DNA of 64,000 nt from Adiantum capillus-veneris (GCA_014529385.2 CM043944.1:173540740-173604739), one strand, 5' to 3'; shown: positions 1 through 10,499, numbered from the stretch's first letter. Numbers and translations: made by a program. The notes: generated by a model not told the origin, from the sequence alone.

Positions 1-393
1 CCAAATTCCTCACTCTTTTCTTGTTGTTTTTTGTGTAAGTTTCTCCTATGAGCGAAGTTTCTGCTCTAGTTTGTGATTGTATCTGGCTTCTTTTACCCAT
101 ATTGTGTGAGCTATTTGCCCCATTGGTGTTGGCCCAAGCTCAATTGTATCTAAACATCAGAAATTCTCCTTTTTTGAGCTGAGTTTTTTGGGTGTGTGTG
201 TGTGTGTGTGTGTGTGGAGTGGGCAAGTGGATAGTCTCTCTCCTCTCACTCTAGAGGTGTGTTCCCTGTCTCGGCCAGGTTTGTTGTGTAAGCCGAGTGG
301 TGCCCCATAGTGTGTGTGTGTGTGTGTATATCCTTCCAAGAGTGTGTGTCGGGTCGTTATAGAGGCGCTGTGTGTGTTTTCATCCCGCTCACA
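1..393 (+). repeat. G1 5' LTR, 3' portion only
   Basis: Nearly identical to 7582-7973 in the 3' LTR. It ends in ACA at 391-393, the same end as the 3' LTR. It contains two (GT)n tracts, near 193-219 and 310-327, whose lengths differ between the two LTR copies. Confidence 0.93.
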
Positions 394-1449
394 TTCTTTT
401 GGTGCCCCCACGGAGGATCTTCTTCGAGTACCTTCTGCTTCGAGCTTCAAGCTTCGAGATTTGGGATTACAGGTTGCAGGTTGCAGACTACAGGTTACAG
501 GTTACAGGTTACATGGACAGGTATAGGTACAGGTGATTCACACAGGTCCAGGTAGCTGGAGTACAGTGATATACTAGCAGTGATGTCACTTGCAGTTGTT
601 GTGGGTATGCATCACTTGGCGCCTATTTGAGCGCATTGTCTGCTGGATTGTACGTTACTTGTGGAAACTCCCATTCTACGCATTTGTGGAGCCATACTTG
701 GTTGTATTTGGCAGTCCGAGCCATTTCTGAGACTTGGTCTAGAAGATAGTCATTTCTGAGACTTGACTATACGCGATTTGCATTAGCCTTCGTGTGAGGG
801 TCGATAGCGTGAGGTTTTTATTGAGCTGGGGGATTCTCAAATGTGGAGATCCTTTCAGTGATACAGGTAGCTGGAGCACCCTTTTCGTGACCTCACCATA
901 GGCTATGTACTAGTGATTCCTATTTGATGCTCGGGTTCTATTGTTGGCAGTTTATGCATACATCTACAGTCTATATTTTGGGTTCTCACTGCTCTACTTC
1001 TGGGGAAACTCTTCCAAAATTTTTCCAAGTTATGATGGCTGGTTTTTTGGTCTTTTGAGCCATTTATGCTGTTATGCTGCTGAAATTCTGACAAAATAAG
1101 AGGATAAGTCAGGTTTGCTTTCTTGGGAGCTTCATGGTTGGCTTTAATGGATGATCAAAATGGCCCTCAATTCACTCCTTTTCATTTAACTCAGAGAATC
1201 CAGATTAATGTTCATGTATCTAGGAAGATTTTTTTCCAGCAGCGCATAGTCTTTATGTTTGGGCCAAGAAGATTAAGGGAGATACTGGAATGTCCTTTGC
1301 CTATTGTCATTCCGATGATCAACTATGAAAACTCATTTGATGTGCATGTGTTTGTCCTTATCTAAAGTTGAGCTCCATTGAAGTTTCTGGGGATTGGGTA
1401 GTGAAAATTTTTGGGTTCTTGCATGTGTGTTTGAAGGGGTTCTCTAGCC
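394..1449 (+). other. G1 5' leader, homologous to the copia leader at 56020-56690
   Basis: About 1 kb without a credible gene. Positions 470-545 hold a stuttering ACAGGT/CAGGTTRCAG repeat. From about 640 to 902 the sequence aligns nearly continuously with 56215-56481 of the copia element, including shared blocks such as TTTGTGGAGCCAT, CCATTTCTGAGACTTGG and GATACAGGTAGCTGGAGCA. Weaker similarity continues to about 1035, opposite the bases just before the copia gag start. Positions 1035-1449 match nothing else I recognise. Confidence 0.8.
400..413 (+). other. G1 candidate primer-binding site
   Basis: The sequence TGGTGCCCCCACGG begins 6 bases after the LTR end. TGG at this point is what a tRNA CCA 3' end would pair with. 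I could not assign the tRNA. TGGTGCCCC also occurs near 11133 (plus strand) and 13120-13133 (minus strand). Confidence 0.5.
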
Positions 1450-2673
1450 ATGGCTTTCTCTTATCCGGAGTTTCATGGAAGAAGTGATGAAGATGTGGAA
1501 GAATTTTTGGAAAAGATGGAGGTTGCCTCCATTAGCAACCAGATTCATGACCCTGCGCAGATGTTACGCCTTCTCGAAATTTGTTTGAAGAGTGATGCAC
1601 GAGTTTGGTCTAAAGCATTTGAAGAGGAGTTGCGTGTGGCTGATCCACCTGTAAGGTTGAGTTGGGACAATCTACGACATGGGTTGGAAGTGGAGTTTGT
1701 GAAGATAGAAGATCCTGACAAAGTGTGGCAAGAAGTACAGGCTTTGGTGCAAAAGGAAGGTGAGCCAGTAGATGCGTACATACGTAAGTTTTCATTGGCA
1801 TGGGAGCGAATGTGCAAGGCCTTAGCACCACAGGTACCCCCGCCCGACATGATGAAGAAGGACAAGTTCTTAGCTGGTCTTTGGGAGAATATACGTTGGA
1901 GAGTGGAACTAAAGAAGCCTAGGACATATGAAGATGCACTAGAGGTATCAAGGAACAAAGAGTGGAAGTTGAGAAAAATGAGCAAGTTAGGGGTGGAGTC
2001 TTTGCCCATGAGGTCTGAATTTCAGCCTATAGAGTCTTTACAAGGTCGCATGTCAGGGGTTCATCACGAACCAGTGGTTCCTGTTACTACTCAGGTAATG
2101 CCAGTAGTGGTCACTACAACAGTGCAAGATGATGGGCTAAGGCAAGACATGAGGCAAATGGTAGATTTGATGAAGAATCTTAGCCTAAACATGCTAGGTC
2201 AAGTGGGAAATAATCGAGGTCGAGGGAGGTTTGCAAATCAGCCAGGAGGTGAAGAAAGGCCTAGGAATGGTGTTGGACAAAGCAATGGTAGGTACTGGAG
2301 GCAGACGCTCACATGTTATAATTGTGGAGAGTTGGGTCACATCAGCCCGCAATGTGATAAGCCACCAAGGATGGGGGGAGACATGTATCCATTGCCAAGA
2401 CAGGTGATAACTAGTTCAAATGATTATGGCATCGAAATTAAGGGAGACGAAGGAACCAGTGGACTGACCCAAGAGGAAAAGGGAAAGACAAAAGTGCTAA
2501 GTGAAGTCACCTTGGAGAAGGCATCAAAGCTAGAGGATACATTAGTGATGCCTATTGGGAAGAGGACCACAGAGGATAAGGAAGGAAGAAGTGCCTCAGG
2601 TCCTAGTAAGAAGAAAGGAAAGAGCCATGAAGGCGAGGATGTCAAGGCCAAGAGGAAAAGGAGAGCTCGTTGA
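1450..2673 (+). CDS. gag: G1 Gag (capsid/nucleocapsid)
   Basis: This 407-residue protein forms the particle that packages the element RNA. Residues about 20-170 have the retrotransposon Gag capsid pattern, with conserved tryptophans and a PVDAYIRKF block. A CCHC zinc knuckle (CYNCGELGHISPQC) lies near residues 289-302, followed by a Lys/Glu-rich basic tail. ATG 1450 is chosen because it opens the frame just before the capsid domain and follows a GCC context. The frame ends at TGA 2671-2673, but the same frame reopens at once and continues through protease and RT. The stop is therefore probably a mutation (CGA to TGA fits) rather than a true gag end, though programmed suppression cannot be excluded. 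Confidence 0.85.
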   Translation: MAFSYPEFHGRSDEDVEEFLEKMEVASISNQIHDPAQMLRLLEICLKSDARVWSKAFEEELRVADPPVRLSWDNLRHGLEVEFVKIEDPDKVWQEVQALVQKEGEPVDAYIRKFSLAWERMCKALAPQVPPPDMMKKDKFLAGLWENIRWRVELKKPRTYEDALEVSRNKEWKLRKMSKLGVESLPMRSEFQPIESLQGRMSGVHHEPVVPVTTQVMPVVVTTTVQDDGLRQDMRQMVDLMKNLSLNMLGQVGNNRGRGRFANQPGGEERPRNGVGQSNGRYWRQTLTCYNCGELGHISPQCDKPPRMGGDMYPLPRQVITSSNDYGIEIKGDEGTSGLTQEEKGKTKVLSEVTLEKASKLEDTLVMPIGKRTTEDKEGRSASGPSKKKGKSHEGEDVKAKRKRRAR

Positions 2674-3207
2674 AAGTTTCATGTTTCAGATTTTCCACTA
2701 GGGGATGGGCAATTAAGCTATGACTTGAAGGAGGATCTGATGAGCAGGAAGGCAGATGTTACTTTTGGGCAGCTTATAGAGATGGTGCCTAAGCTAAAGC
2801 GACAGTGGAAGAGGATGGTTAACCCAATGGAGAAAGAGCCAGAGAGAGGTTTAGTAAAGGTGTTGGCAATGGATGAGCTACCAGACATTTGTCCAATAGT
2901 AGATGTGTGGCATAAAAGGAAAAATTTGGGACAAGGTTATGTGGATGGCGGAGCCCAAATATGCGTCATAACACACTCATGGATTGAGAAGATGGGTCTC
3001 ACAGTGGCTGGGGTGTCAGGTTTTCAGATCAGATTGGCAAACCATCAAAAAGTAAAATGCTTGGGTGTTGTAAAGAGTTTAGAAGTGGAGGCATATGATG
3101 CAAAGGCAGTGGTTGATTTTCATGTGATGCCAGCAGGGTTGGGAGCATATCCTATTATACTAGGCAGACCATGGTTACGTGCAGTGGGAGCTGTTCAAGA
3201 TTGGTGA
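2674..3207 (+). pseudogene. G1 aspartic protease segment
   Basis: In frame with gag upstream and RT downstream. The retropepsin active-site region is DGGAQICVI (near 2945-2971). About 70 residues on comes the flap-end motif IILGRPWLRAVGAVQDW that typifies gypsy proteases. The role would be cleavage of the Gag-Pol polyprotein in the particle. The frame is closed by TGA 3205-3207, in a place where relatives have Arg or Trp; the next codon resumes the normal sequence. The segment also carries a 15-base copy of the element's own polypurine-tract region at 2698-2712. Confidence 0.75.
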
Positions 3208-3258
3208 CATGGTACGATTAGCCTCTATGGAAAGACAGGTACCAAGAAGCTTTATAAT

Positions 3259-4224
3259 ATGGACGCAAGGAAACGATTAGAGGAGCTTTATGAAGATGAG
3301 GATGAGTCTAGTGATGAAGACTCTTCCACGGTGACAGATGAGGACAGTGATAGCACTACCAACAGTGATGAGGATGCTGATGTTGCATTTCTTTTGATGG
3401 ATAAAGAAATCCAGGAGTGTGGTTTAGTCACATTTGCGAATGAAGTTGAAGATGAAAGTGAAGGGCCTTATGAAGTGATTGAAGGGCTGATGCAAACCAA
3501 GGTTGAGTTGTCAAAGAAGCAGGAATTAATGACACAAATGATCAGTGGAGACCTCTCAACTATGGAGAAGGAGATATATTTGCACATGATGGCTAGTTTT
3601 CCTGATTTGTTTATTACTTCATATGAAGAGATTAGAGGGTTTAAGGGAGAAGATATGCATATAGAGCTGAAAGAAGGTGCTAAGCCAGTGCGGCAAAGAC
3701 TAAGAAGGATGGGTCAAGAGCAAATGGAAGCCTTGCGGGAAGAGGTGAACAAGCTATTGAAGGCAGGGTTCATAGTCCCTGTGGAGACCACAGAATGGGT
3801 GAGTCCAGTAGTAGTCAGTCCAAAGAAGGATGGGAAGTGGAGGATTTGTGTAGATTTTAAACCCTTAAATGCAGCCACTAAGAAGAACCCATATCCTCTT
3901 CCATTCATCGATCAGATCTTGGATTCAGTGGTAGGTTATGAGAGGTACAGTGTGTGTGATGGTTTTTCAGGCTATTTTCAATTGAAGATTGCTCTTAAAG
4001 ACCGCACAAAGACAACTTTCATTACGCCATGGGGCTACTATTGCTACACAGTGTTGTCGTTTGGGTTGTCAAATGGACCATCTTTCTATCAAGAAAGAGC
4101 AAATTGGGTGCTGGAACCATTCATTGGTAGTTGTGTTAAGGCTTTTATGGACGACTTCTGTGTCTATAGCAGTAGGGCTGAGCATCATGAGAAGTTGCAG
4201 ATGGTATTGGCTCGATATGATTAA
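3259..4224 (+). pseudogene. pol: G1 reverse transcriptase, N-terminal and palm part
   Basis: In the same frame as gag and protease. After an acidic Asp/Glu/Ser-rich linker comes the RT domain: KEGAKPVRQ, LLKAGFIVPVETTEWVSPVV, KKDGKWRICVDFKPLN, the DGFSGYFQL palm block, SFGLSNGPSFYQ, and the catalytic FMDD box near residue 297. It would copy element RNA into DNA within the particle. TAA 4222-4224 ends the frame just past the palm, and TAG 4264-4266 follows 13 codons later. Both lie in one uninterrupted coding frame, so they read as point nonsense mutations, not a domain boundary. The FMDD aspartates are present. Confidence 0.85.
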
Positions 4225-4272
4225 TGTGGAGGACAACTAAATCCAAAGAAATGTCATCTAGCATAGCCAAGG

Positions 4273-6801
4273 GTGAAGTTGTTAGGCCACATGGTGTCAA
4301 AAAATGGCATTGAGGCTAATCCAGATAAGGTGAAGTCTATTATTCTTCTTCCATCACCTACGAGTACAAAGCAATTGGCAACCTTTATACACAAAGTGAA
4401 GTACATGGCACGGTTTATTCCATTGTCTTCGCAGCTTCTTTATCCATTACAGCAAGTGGCAAAGCATGATCCATTGCAATGGGATGACAAGTGTGAAGAA
4501 GTGTTTCAAGAGGTGAAAGAGGTGTTAGGGGGGTTGTCAGCCATGCAAGCTCCTGATTGGGAGCAAATGTTTTATGTAAATCCATCAGTAGGGGATGATG
4601 CCATTGGAGCCATGCTATTGCAACAGGGGAAGGGCAACCATTATATGAGGCCAGTGTATTGTGCAAGTCGAGTGAAGTTGGTAGCAGAGAGAAAGTTCTC
4701 GGAAGTAGAGCTAGTGATGGCCAGTGTAATATTTGCTTGTCGACGATTTCGTCATTACTTGCTACCACGACCTTTTGTTTTCTTGACGAGTTATGCCTTT
4801 TTGCCACAGTTAATTAATGGTACTAACATGTCAAATGTGGTGAAGAAATGGGTAATTGAGCTACAAGAGTTTGAGTTCTCTTTTCTAGTGGAAGACAGTA
4901 CAAGGGCTACCCTAGCCAATTTGTTGACTTACAAGGAGAATCCCCTTATTGTTAAGGAAGAGGTGGTGAGAAAGGTAGTTGAAGAAGTGCCACAGATCAA
5001 CAATGCACATGTTTTGATCTTTGATGGCTCATACAGAAAGAGCCATGATGTGGCTTCAGGGGGTATAGCACTTTATGATCCAGAGGGGAAGCTAGTATGC
5101 AAGAGAGGGTTCAAATTGGATGCTCATAGTAACAATGAGGCTAAACATGCTACTCTGGAAGCCGGATTACACATTTGTTTGAAGCATGGGGTTCGAAGGT
5201 TGAGCATAAAAGGTGATGCCTTGTTAGTGGTGAAGCAAGTGCTGGGTGTGTGGAAGAGCAAGAACACCTCATTGAAGGAAATGTGCTTCAGAATTAAAGG
5301 CCTGTTAAAAAAATTCGAAGCATGGAGCATCAGACACATTGAACGTGCTCTAAATGGAGAGGCACATGAAGCAGCTCAAAGCATGATTGGGGATCTATTT
5401 GTGTTGAGGACCACTTTACCTCTTTACCATGGTCGGGAAAGTTTGGCTCAAGAAGAGGAGTTTTTGCTAACAGAAATCATTCCAAAGGAGATTCAAAAGT
5501 CGAAGAAGTATGGTTTTGTGCGTAGAGCATACAGGTACAAATTGATTGGTGATGTCTTATACATGAAAGGGGCTGATCTCGTGTTGAGACGTGTACCTTG
5601 GCGGGAGGAGCTTCACAGAGTGCTGGAAGAGAATCATGAAGGCGCATGTGGCGGCCATTTTGCTCTAAAGATCACCTTGCATAAGATTTTGCAAGAGGGG
5701 TATGTATGGCCTAGTTTGCACAAGGATGTTCACCATTGGTGTAGGTCTTGCAATAGGTGTCAAGCATTTGGGAAGAGAGTGTTGAAGCCAGATCTACGAA
5801 AAACCATTATGGCGTTTGATGTGTTTGAAAAGTGGGGGATTGATGCAATAGGCCCGTTACCTATCACAAGCAGGGGCAAAAGCTATATTTTGACGGCAGT
5901 GGACTATCTCTCTAGATGGGCAGAGGCTATAGCAGTAAAACAGATCACTACAAAGGATGTGGCAAAATTTGTGTCTGATGAAATGTGTTGCAAGTTTGGG
6001 GTGCCACTGGAGCTACTTTCAGATAAGGGGCCTGGCTTTAGAGATAAATTTCTAGATTTTTTATGTGCAAAGATGAAGATTAGGCACCAGCATACCACTA
6101 CTTATTACCCGCAGTGTAATGGCTTAAATGAAAGATTCAATGGTGAGTTGGTACAAATTCTTTCTAAAGTGACAGAGCACCAAGGAAAGAATTGGGATTT
6201 GGAATTGCCTAGTGCATTATGGGCTTACCGTACTTCGGTGAAAACAGGTACAGGGTTTACTCCATTTCATTTGGTGTATGGAAAGGAAGCACTATTGCCT
6301 GTGGAAGTAGAGTTGCCTGCAGTCAAGATGCTAGAGAAGTTGCTTGGGCCGCCTAGTGATGCATTCAAAGAGAGGCTCTTGCAGTTACAAGAGGTCCACT
6401 TGGATAGGATGAGCGCATTGGAGCATTATGGGCAGATGCAAGATAAGGCTTTGGCAAAGATAAATGAAAAGGTCAAAAGTAAGGGTATCAAGAAACATGA
6501 CTTGGTTTTGCGCTACAACAGTAAGCTGGACAACACCTTCCAGAAGAAGTTTCAAATTAAGTTGGAAGGCCCTTTCAAGGTAGTGGAGTGTTTTCCAAAT
6601 GGCACATATCAGCTGGCTAACCTGGATGGTGTTCTACATAAGTCAAGGGTAAATGGATTGCGTCTTAAATTGTATCATGCTAGATTGATGATGGTGGAGC
6701 AAGATGAGCTGTCTGTGGAGCAAGCAATGTTGGTGAAGGATGAGGAGACCTGTGATGCGGCGAGTCTCATATCTCTCTTTGCTGCTGCTGATCATGAATG
6801 A
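4273..6801 (+). pseudogene. pol: G1 RT thumb, RNase H, second (aRNH-type) RNase H and integrase
   Basis: 842 codons in the gag-pol frame. Residues 1-95 are the RT connection (LLGHMVSKNGIEANPDKV). About 95-220 is the ordinary gypsy RNase H. About 246-375 is a second RNase H with the acidic residues in FDGSYRKS, NNEAKHATLEAG and KGDALLVVKQ. Integrase follows, with an HHCC zinc finger (ENHEGACGGHFA to CRSCNRC, about 450-495) and a D,D,E core at GIDAIGP (about 522), LLSDKGPGF (about 583) and GLNERFNG (about 620), then a C-terminal DNA-binding region. All three catalytic triads are visible. The part is open throughout, so only the upstream stops disable it. A second RNase H is established for the Tat lineage. 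Confidence 0.88.
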
Positions 6802-6810
6802 TCTAGCAGG

Positions 6811-6829
6811 CTAGGGGATGGGCAAATTA
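6811..6829 (+). other. G1 polypurine tract region
   Basis: The purine-rich stretch ctaggggatgggcaa ends just before the TGTCAGG start of the 3' LTR. It would prime plus-strand DNA synthesis. An exact 15-base copy lies at 2698-2712. Confidence 0.6.
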
Positions 6830-7771
6830 TGTCAGGAGTTTCTTGGAGCAAGGGATTGCGCATATGTACATACACATGCATGGTGCATCAAATAAAGGAT
6901 TGCCCAGTTTCCAAAGCCAGGTGGTTACGTGGGGCCCACATGTGTACAGGTAGGACAGGGTGTACATAGTGCATCGATTTTCACTATTACCAGTACCACT
7001 GGGTTTTTTCTACAATAAGGAGGAGTTGGTAGCGCGTAAAACTTCTCGAGGAAGCTATCCACGGGCCGATGACATGAGGTAAGCAGGTGCGTCAGATGGC
7101 ATCTAGTGGCGTCAGGAGGGCGAACGAGGTCAATATTTGCACGCGGATGAGGACGGACACAACGTGGGTGTTTTCTTGTGAGAGTTATGCAGAAAGGTCA
7201 TCATTAGGACCACTTTTTGGGGCCACTTCACGTGGTGGCGAGATGCATTATTGGAAAAAAGATGAGTGCCAGGTGTGCGAATGATGCAAAAAGGTGACAA
7301 CTATGCACTGCGAGGTCAGTTTTTGGCCTCTTCGGGGTCCGTTTGAGGTCATCTAAAAGGCCAATGGTGCCCAACTAAAAAAGCTAAGTGTGGGAATTGA
7401 AAAAACAGAGAGAAGACCAGAAAAAACGTGGAGAAGAGAGGAGGAACAGCCGCAGGTGTGTTTTTGCTCATTTTGGAGCTTGTTTTGGCCGTAAACTGCT
7501 CATCCGAGGTCGGATTTGAGCACTTTGACATTGTAGACTGGGGTTTTGGGCCGTTCCGGACGCGATGGTGCTGTCCATTTTGCCAAATTCCTCACTCTTT
7601 TCTTGTTGTTTTCTGTGTAAGTTTCTCCTATGAGCGAAGTTTCTGCTCTAATTTGTGATTGTATCTGGCTTCTTTTACCCATATTGTGTGAGCTATTTGC
7701 CACATTGGTGTTGGCCCAAGCTCAATTGTATCTAAACATCAAAAATTCTCCTCTTTTGAGCTGAGTTTTTT

Positions 7772-7802
<31 letters not shown>

Positions 7803-7973
7803 GAGTGGGCAAGTGGATAGTCTCTCTCCTCTCACTCTACAGGTGTGTTCCCTGTCTCGGCCATGTGTGTTGTGTAAGCCGAGTGGTGCCCCATAGTGTG
7901 TGTGTGTATATCCTTCCAAGAGTGTGTGTCGGGTCGTTATAGAGGCGCTATGTGTGTTTTCATCCCGCTCACA
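6830..7973 (+). repeat. G1 3' LTR, about 1144 bp
   Basis: It starts TGTCAG after the polypurine tract and ends CTCACA, the same end as the 5' copy. The part from 7582 aligns with window bases 1-393. A (GT)n tract of about 26 bases lies near 7776-7801. No gene lies within it. The short ORFs in this span are antisense or low-complexity. Confidence 0.88.
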
Positions 7974-8043
7974 ACGGTTTATGGCTTTTGCCGGTTTTGA
8001 AGGCGTAATCGCGGTCGATTACAATGCTTTCAAGAGGGGGGTA
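7974..8043 (+). other. 3' internal end of an older gypsy-like element, with polypurine tract
   Basis: The sequence right after the G1 LTR ends in caagaggggggta, a polypurine tract immediately before a TGTCAC LTR-type start at 8044. G1 appears to have inserted near the 3' end of this older element. Confidence 0.4.
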
Positions 8044-8581
8044 TGTCACAAAGTGATGACGTGGCTACCGATAGCAGAAACACTAATTTCTATGCAAAAC
8101 CCTAAAAATCCTGCAAACCCTGATTTCTAGCAAAAACCCTAATTTTACAAAAACCCTAATTGGCTAGAAACCCTAATTTTTGGTGTGAGTGCCACGTGGC
8201 AGCAGGTAGGGAAATCCCAAAAATTACGAAAGCTGAGGAAAAAGCAACAGGCGACGCAAATCAAGGTTTTTGGGCTTTTTTGTTGCTACGCTTTGAGAGA
8301 AAGAGAGAACTTGCTTTATTTTTTCTCTCATTGAGAGAGAGAGAGAGAGAGAATCTGCTTTTAATTTTATGCTTTTGGGGCTCTGCTTTTGGGCATCCCT
8401 TGTAACATTTAAATACACGGATTAGGGCTCACTTCTCAGAGCATCTGGATGCAGAGTCTGAGAGTGAAACCCTAACCGCTCTTGTACTTTGATGATTGAT
8501 TAATACATAAAGAAACACCGAAAGGGGCGCCAGTCTTTGGGGCCAATATCTCTAGGCACGGAACTCCGCCGGGCCAGTGCA
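8044..8581 (+). repeat. Candidate 3' LTR of the older element, containing telo-boxes
   Basis: It starts TGTCACA directly after a polypurine tract and plausibly ends GTGCA at 8577-8581. It contains AT-rich promoter-like sequence near 8408-8416, a GATTAATACATAAA stretch and a GA tract at 8332-8352. AAACCCTAA-type telo-boxes cluster at 8097-8182. Only one copy is in view, so its ends are not proven. Confidence 0.4.
8097..8182 (+). promoter_or_regulatory. Cluster of plant telo-box motifs
   Basis: Four AAACCCTAA/T units plus degenerate AAACCCT and AATCCT units fall within 86 bases. Telo-boxes are known in plant promoters and bind Myb-type telobox factors. The units are spaced irregularly, so this is not a telomere. 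Confidence 0.5.
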
Positions 8582-9190
8582 ATTCTATTGTGGTCTGTGA
8601 ATTGTTTTGAAGTGGTTATTTGGTGCTGTGATTCTTGACTTGGAGTGTCCAAGTCTGTTACACCTATGGTTATGGTTAACCACTAGGAAATATAGTGCAT
8701 CCTCTCTTTGGAGAGAGGTGAGTGGATTACGCTTGTATTTAAGCCACAAGGTATGTGGCTTACTATTAACATCAGAAAAGACAACTGACATGTTTGAGCA
8801 CACCCAAGAGAAGCATGGTATGCTTGCAGGTTTTTCCAGTCACAGCAGTAAGCAAGATTTTGAAGACATTTGGAGCTCACTACACCAACAAGGCAGCCAT
8901 ATATGGTGGATTCTTGGCACACTCTTGGGAATCATAATCTTTAGTTTTGTCTTTGCAGAAGTCAAGATGCTCATTTCTCCTCTCACTGCTTATGGTTACA
9001 AATTTGGTCCTATTTGCCATGCAAATTTTATTGTTCCAATTCAGACACTGTAGATAATGATCCTATTCTTCACTTGGGATCCAACATTAAACGAACTGCC
9101 TCTGGTTTTTCTTCCATTGGCGGGCCTCCATGCATGGACAAGATTCAGACTCTCTCTCTTGCATTATTCATACACACACTTTCACATATT

Positions 9191-9193
<3 letters not shown>
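8582..9193. other. Unassigned; one 148-codon ORF of doubtful status
   Basis: A plus-strand frame at 8607-9053 encodes a weakly hydrophobic protein with one membrane-like segment (IWWILGTLLGIIIFSFVF). I recognise no family. The frame contains splice-acceptor-like TTTGCAG tracts, so it may be an exon-intron fragment or chance. No retroelement domain is visible. Confidence 0.2.

Positions 9194-9280
<87 letters not shown>
9194..9280. repeat. (CT)n microsatellite, about 87 bp
   Basis: An uninterrupted CT dinucleotide tract, the first of three in 640 bp. ORFs rich in Ser-Leu or Glu-Arg over it are artefacts of the repeat. Confidence 0.98.
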
Positions 9281-9284
<4 letters not shown>

Positions 9285-9483
9285 CTCTCGTCCATACTCT
9301 CTTGTCCTTCTCTCTCTCTTCCCCTCTTTCTTGTCAACCAAGTCAGGGTGCCGCCATGCTAACTTAGTGCCACACACACCCACTCCCTCCCCTGACACAC
9401 ACTCTCACCACCTCATCAACCCCCCTCTTGTTTGCCTATGGCAAGCTGACCCTCTTCTCACTACTCCCTCCCCTCACACTCAC

Positions 9484-9620
<137 letters not shown>

Positions 9621-9682
9621 CCTCTTTCGTCCTAACTCTCCCCCTCGCTCTCTGTGAGAACGGCCCTGCGAGCGCAGAGGAT

Positions 9683-9836
<154 letters not shown>

Positions 9837-9869
9837 GCACTCTCTGAGTCAGCCCGAAGGCGCATTACA

Positions 9870-10265
9870 GAGCTATTCTCTCCCATACACACACACATGC
9901 CATCTCCACTCCTCTCACACCCTCATGCACACACTCTCTTTCTCTCACTCACATTATGTGTAACGATGCCTCCAGAATATTAAAAAAAAAGTTTAATAAA
10001 TAAATATATATATATATATATCTCTTGCTCCCGTTCACACACACACTCCCTTACACACTACCCCTACACACACTTATACACACACAATCCTGAGCCATAC
10101 ACACTTATACACACACACACAATCGTGAGCCATACACACACACACACACACACACACTCACAACACTTTTTTTTATAAAAAGAACACACACATTACATAC
10201 ACTCACAAGCACACACGCCTACACGCACACATATAAAACACTCAGTACACGCACACACAAAAAAT
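9870..10265. repeat. (CA)-rich low-complexity region with short (AT)n
   Basis: Many short ACACAC runs, the longest at 10136-10157, plus an (AT)n run near 10005-10021. I see no gene here. The small ORF at 10280-10462 has no recognisable feature. Confidence 0.9.
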
Positions 10266-10499
10266 AGTAAAAAAAGAAAATGAAGGAATCAACACCAATG
10301 ACAAAGAAGAAGAAGGCCAAGTCTCACGCCACCGATACCGGAACAAGAAAAGACACCGAAGGCATGCCCCGGCCGGCCCTGAAAATGACGAACGCGCTAC
10401 ATCGACGCACCAGCGAGGCCCGCCATTTTCCGGCATCTCGTCCACGACGCCCTCTTCAGTGAAATCCGTAGGTTGTCATCATTTTTCCCAGTTTCAAGC

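Larger units (their letters stand above)
1..7973 (+). mobile_element. G1: Ty3/gypsy LTR retrotransposon, Tat-like, cut at its 5' end by the window edge
   Basis: The order is partial 5' LTR, PBS-like site, long leader, gag, protease, reverse transcriptase, RNase H, a second RNase H, integrase, polypurine tract and 3' LTR. Bases 1-393 match 7582-7973 with about nine substitutions outside the GT tracts, so the two ends are LTRs of one insertion. RT-RNaseH-integrase order defines Ty3/gypsy. A second RNase H between the first RNase H and integrase is the known mark of plant Tat elements. The coding frame has four in-frame stops, so this copy is defective as written. No target duplication can be checked because the left end lies outside the window. 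Confidence 0.93.

Noticed and set aside
2671-2673. Programmed readthrough at the G1 gag stop as the sole explanation
   Set aside because: Three further stops in the same frame show general decay. Recoding remains only a minor alternative for the first stop.
1-7973. An integrated plant pararetrovirus
   Set aside because: LTRs, polypurine tract and an integrase with a full D,D,E core are present, and no movement or coat protein of the virus type is seen.
8097-8182. An interstitial telomere
   Set aside because: The AAACCCTAA units are spaced irregularly by unrelated bases and do not form a head-to-tail array.
8607-9053. A membrane protein gene
   Set aside because: One hydrophobic stretch only, no family match, no supporting context; kept only as a doubtful ORF in the unassigned stretch.
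10280-10462. A small basic protein gene
   Set aside because: Sixty codons with no domain, next to microsatellites; an antisense frame is equally open.
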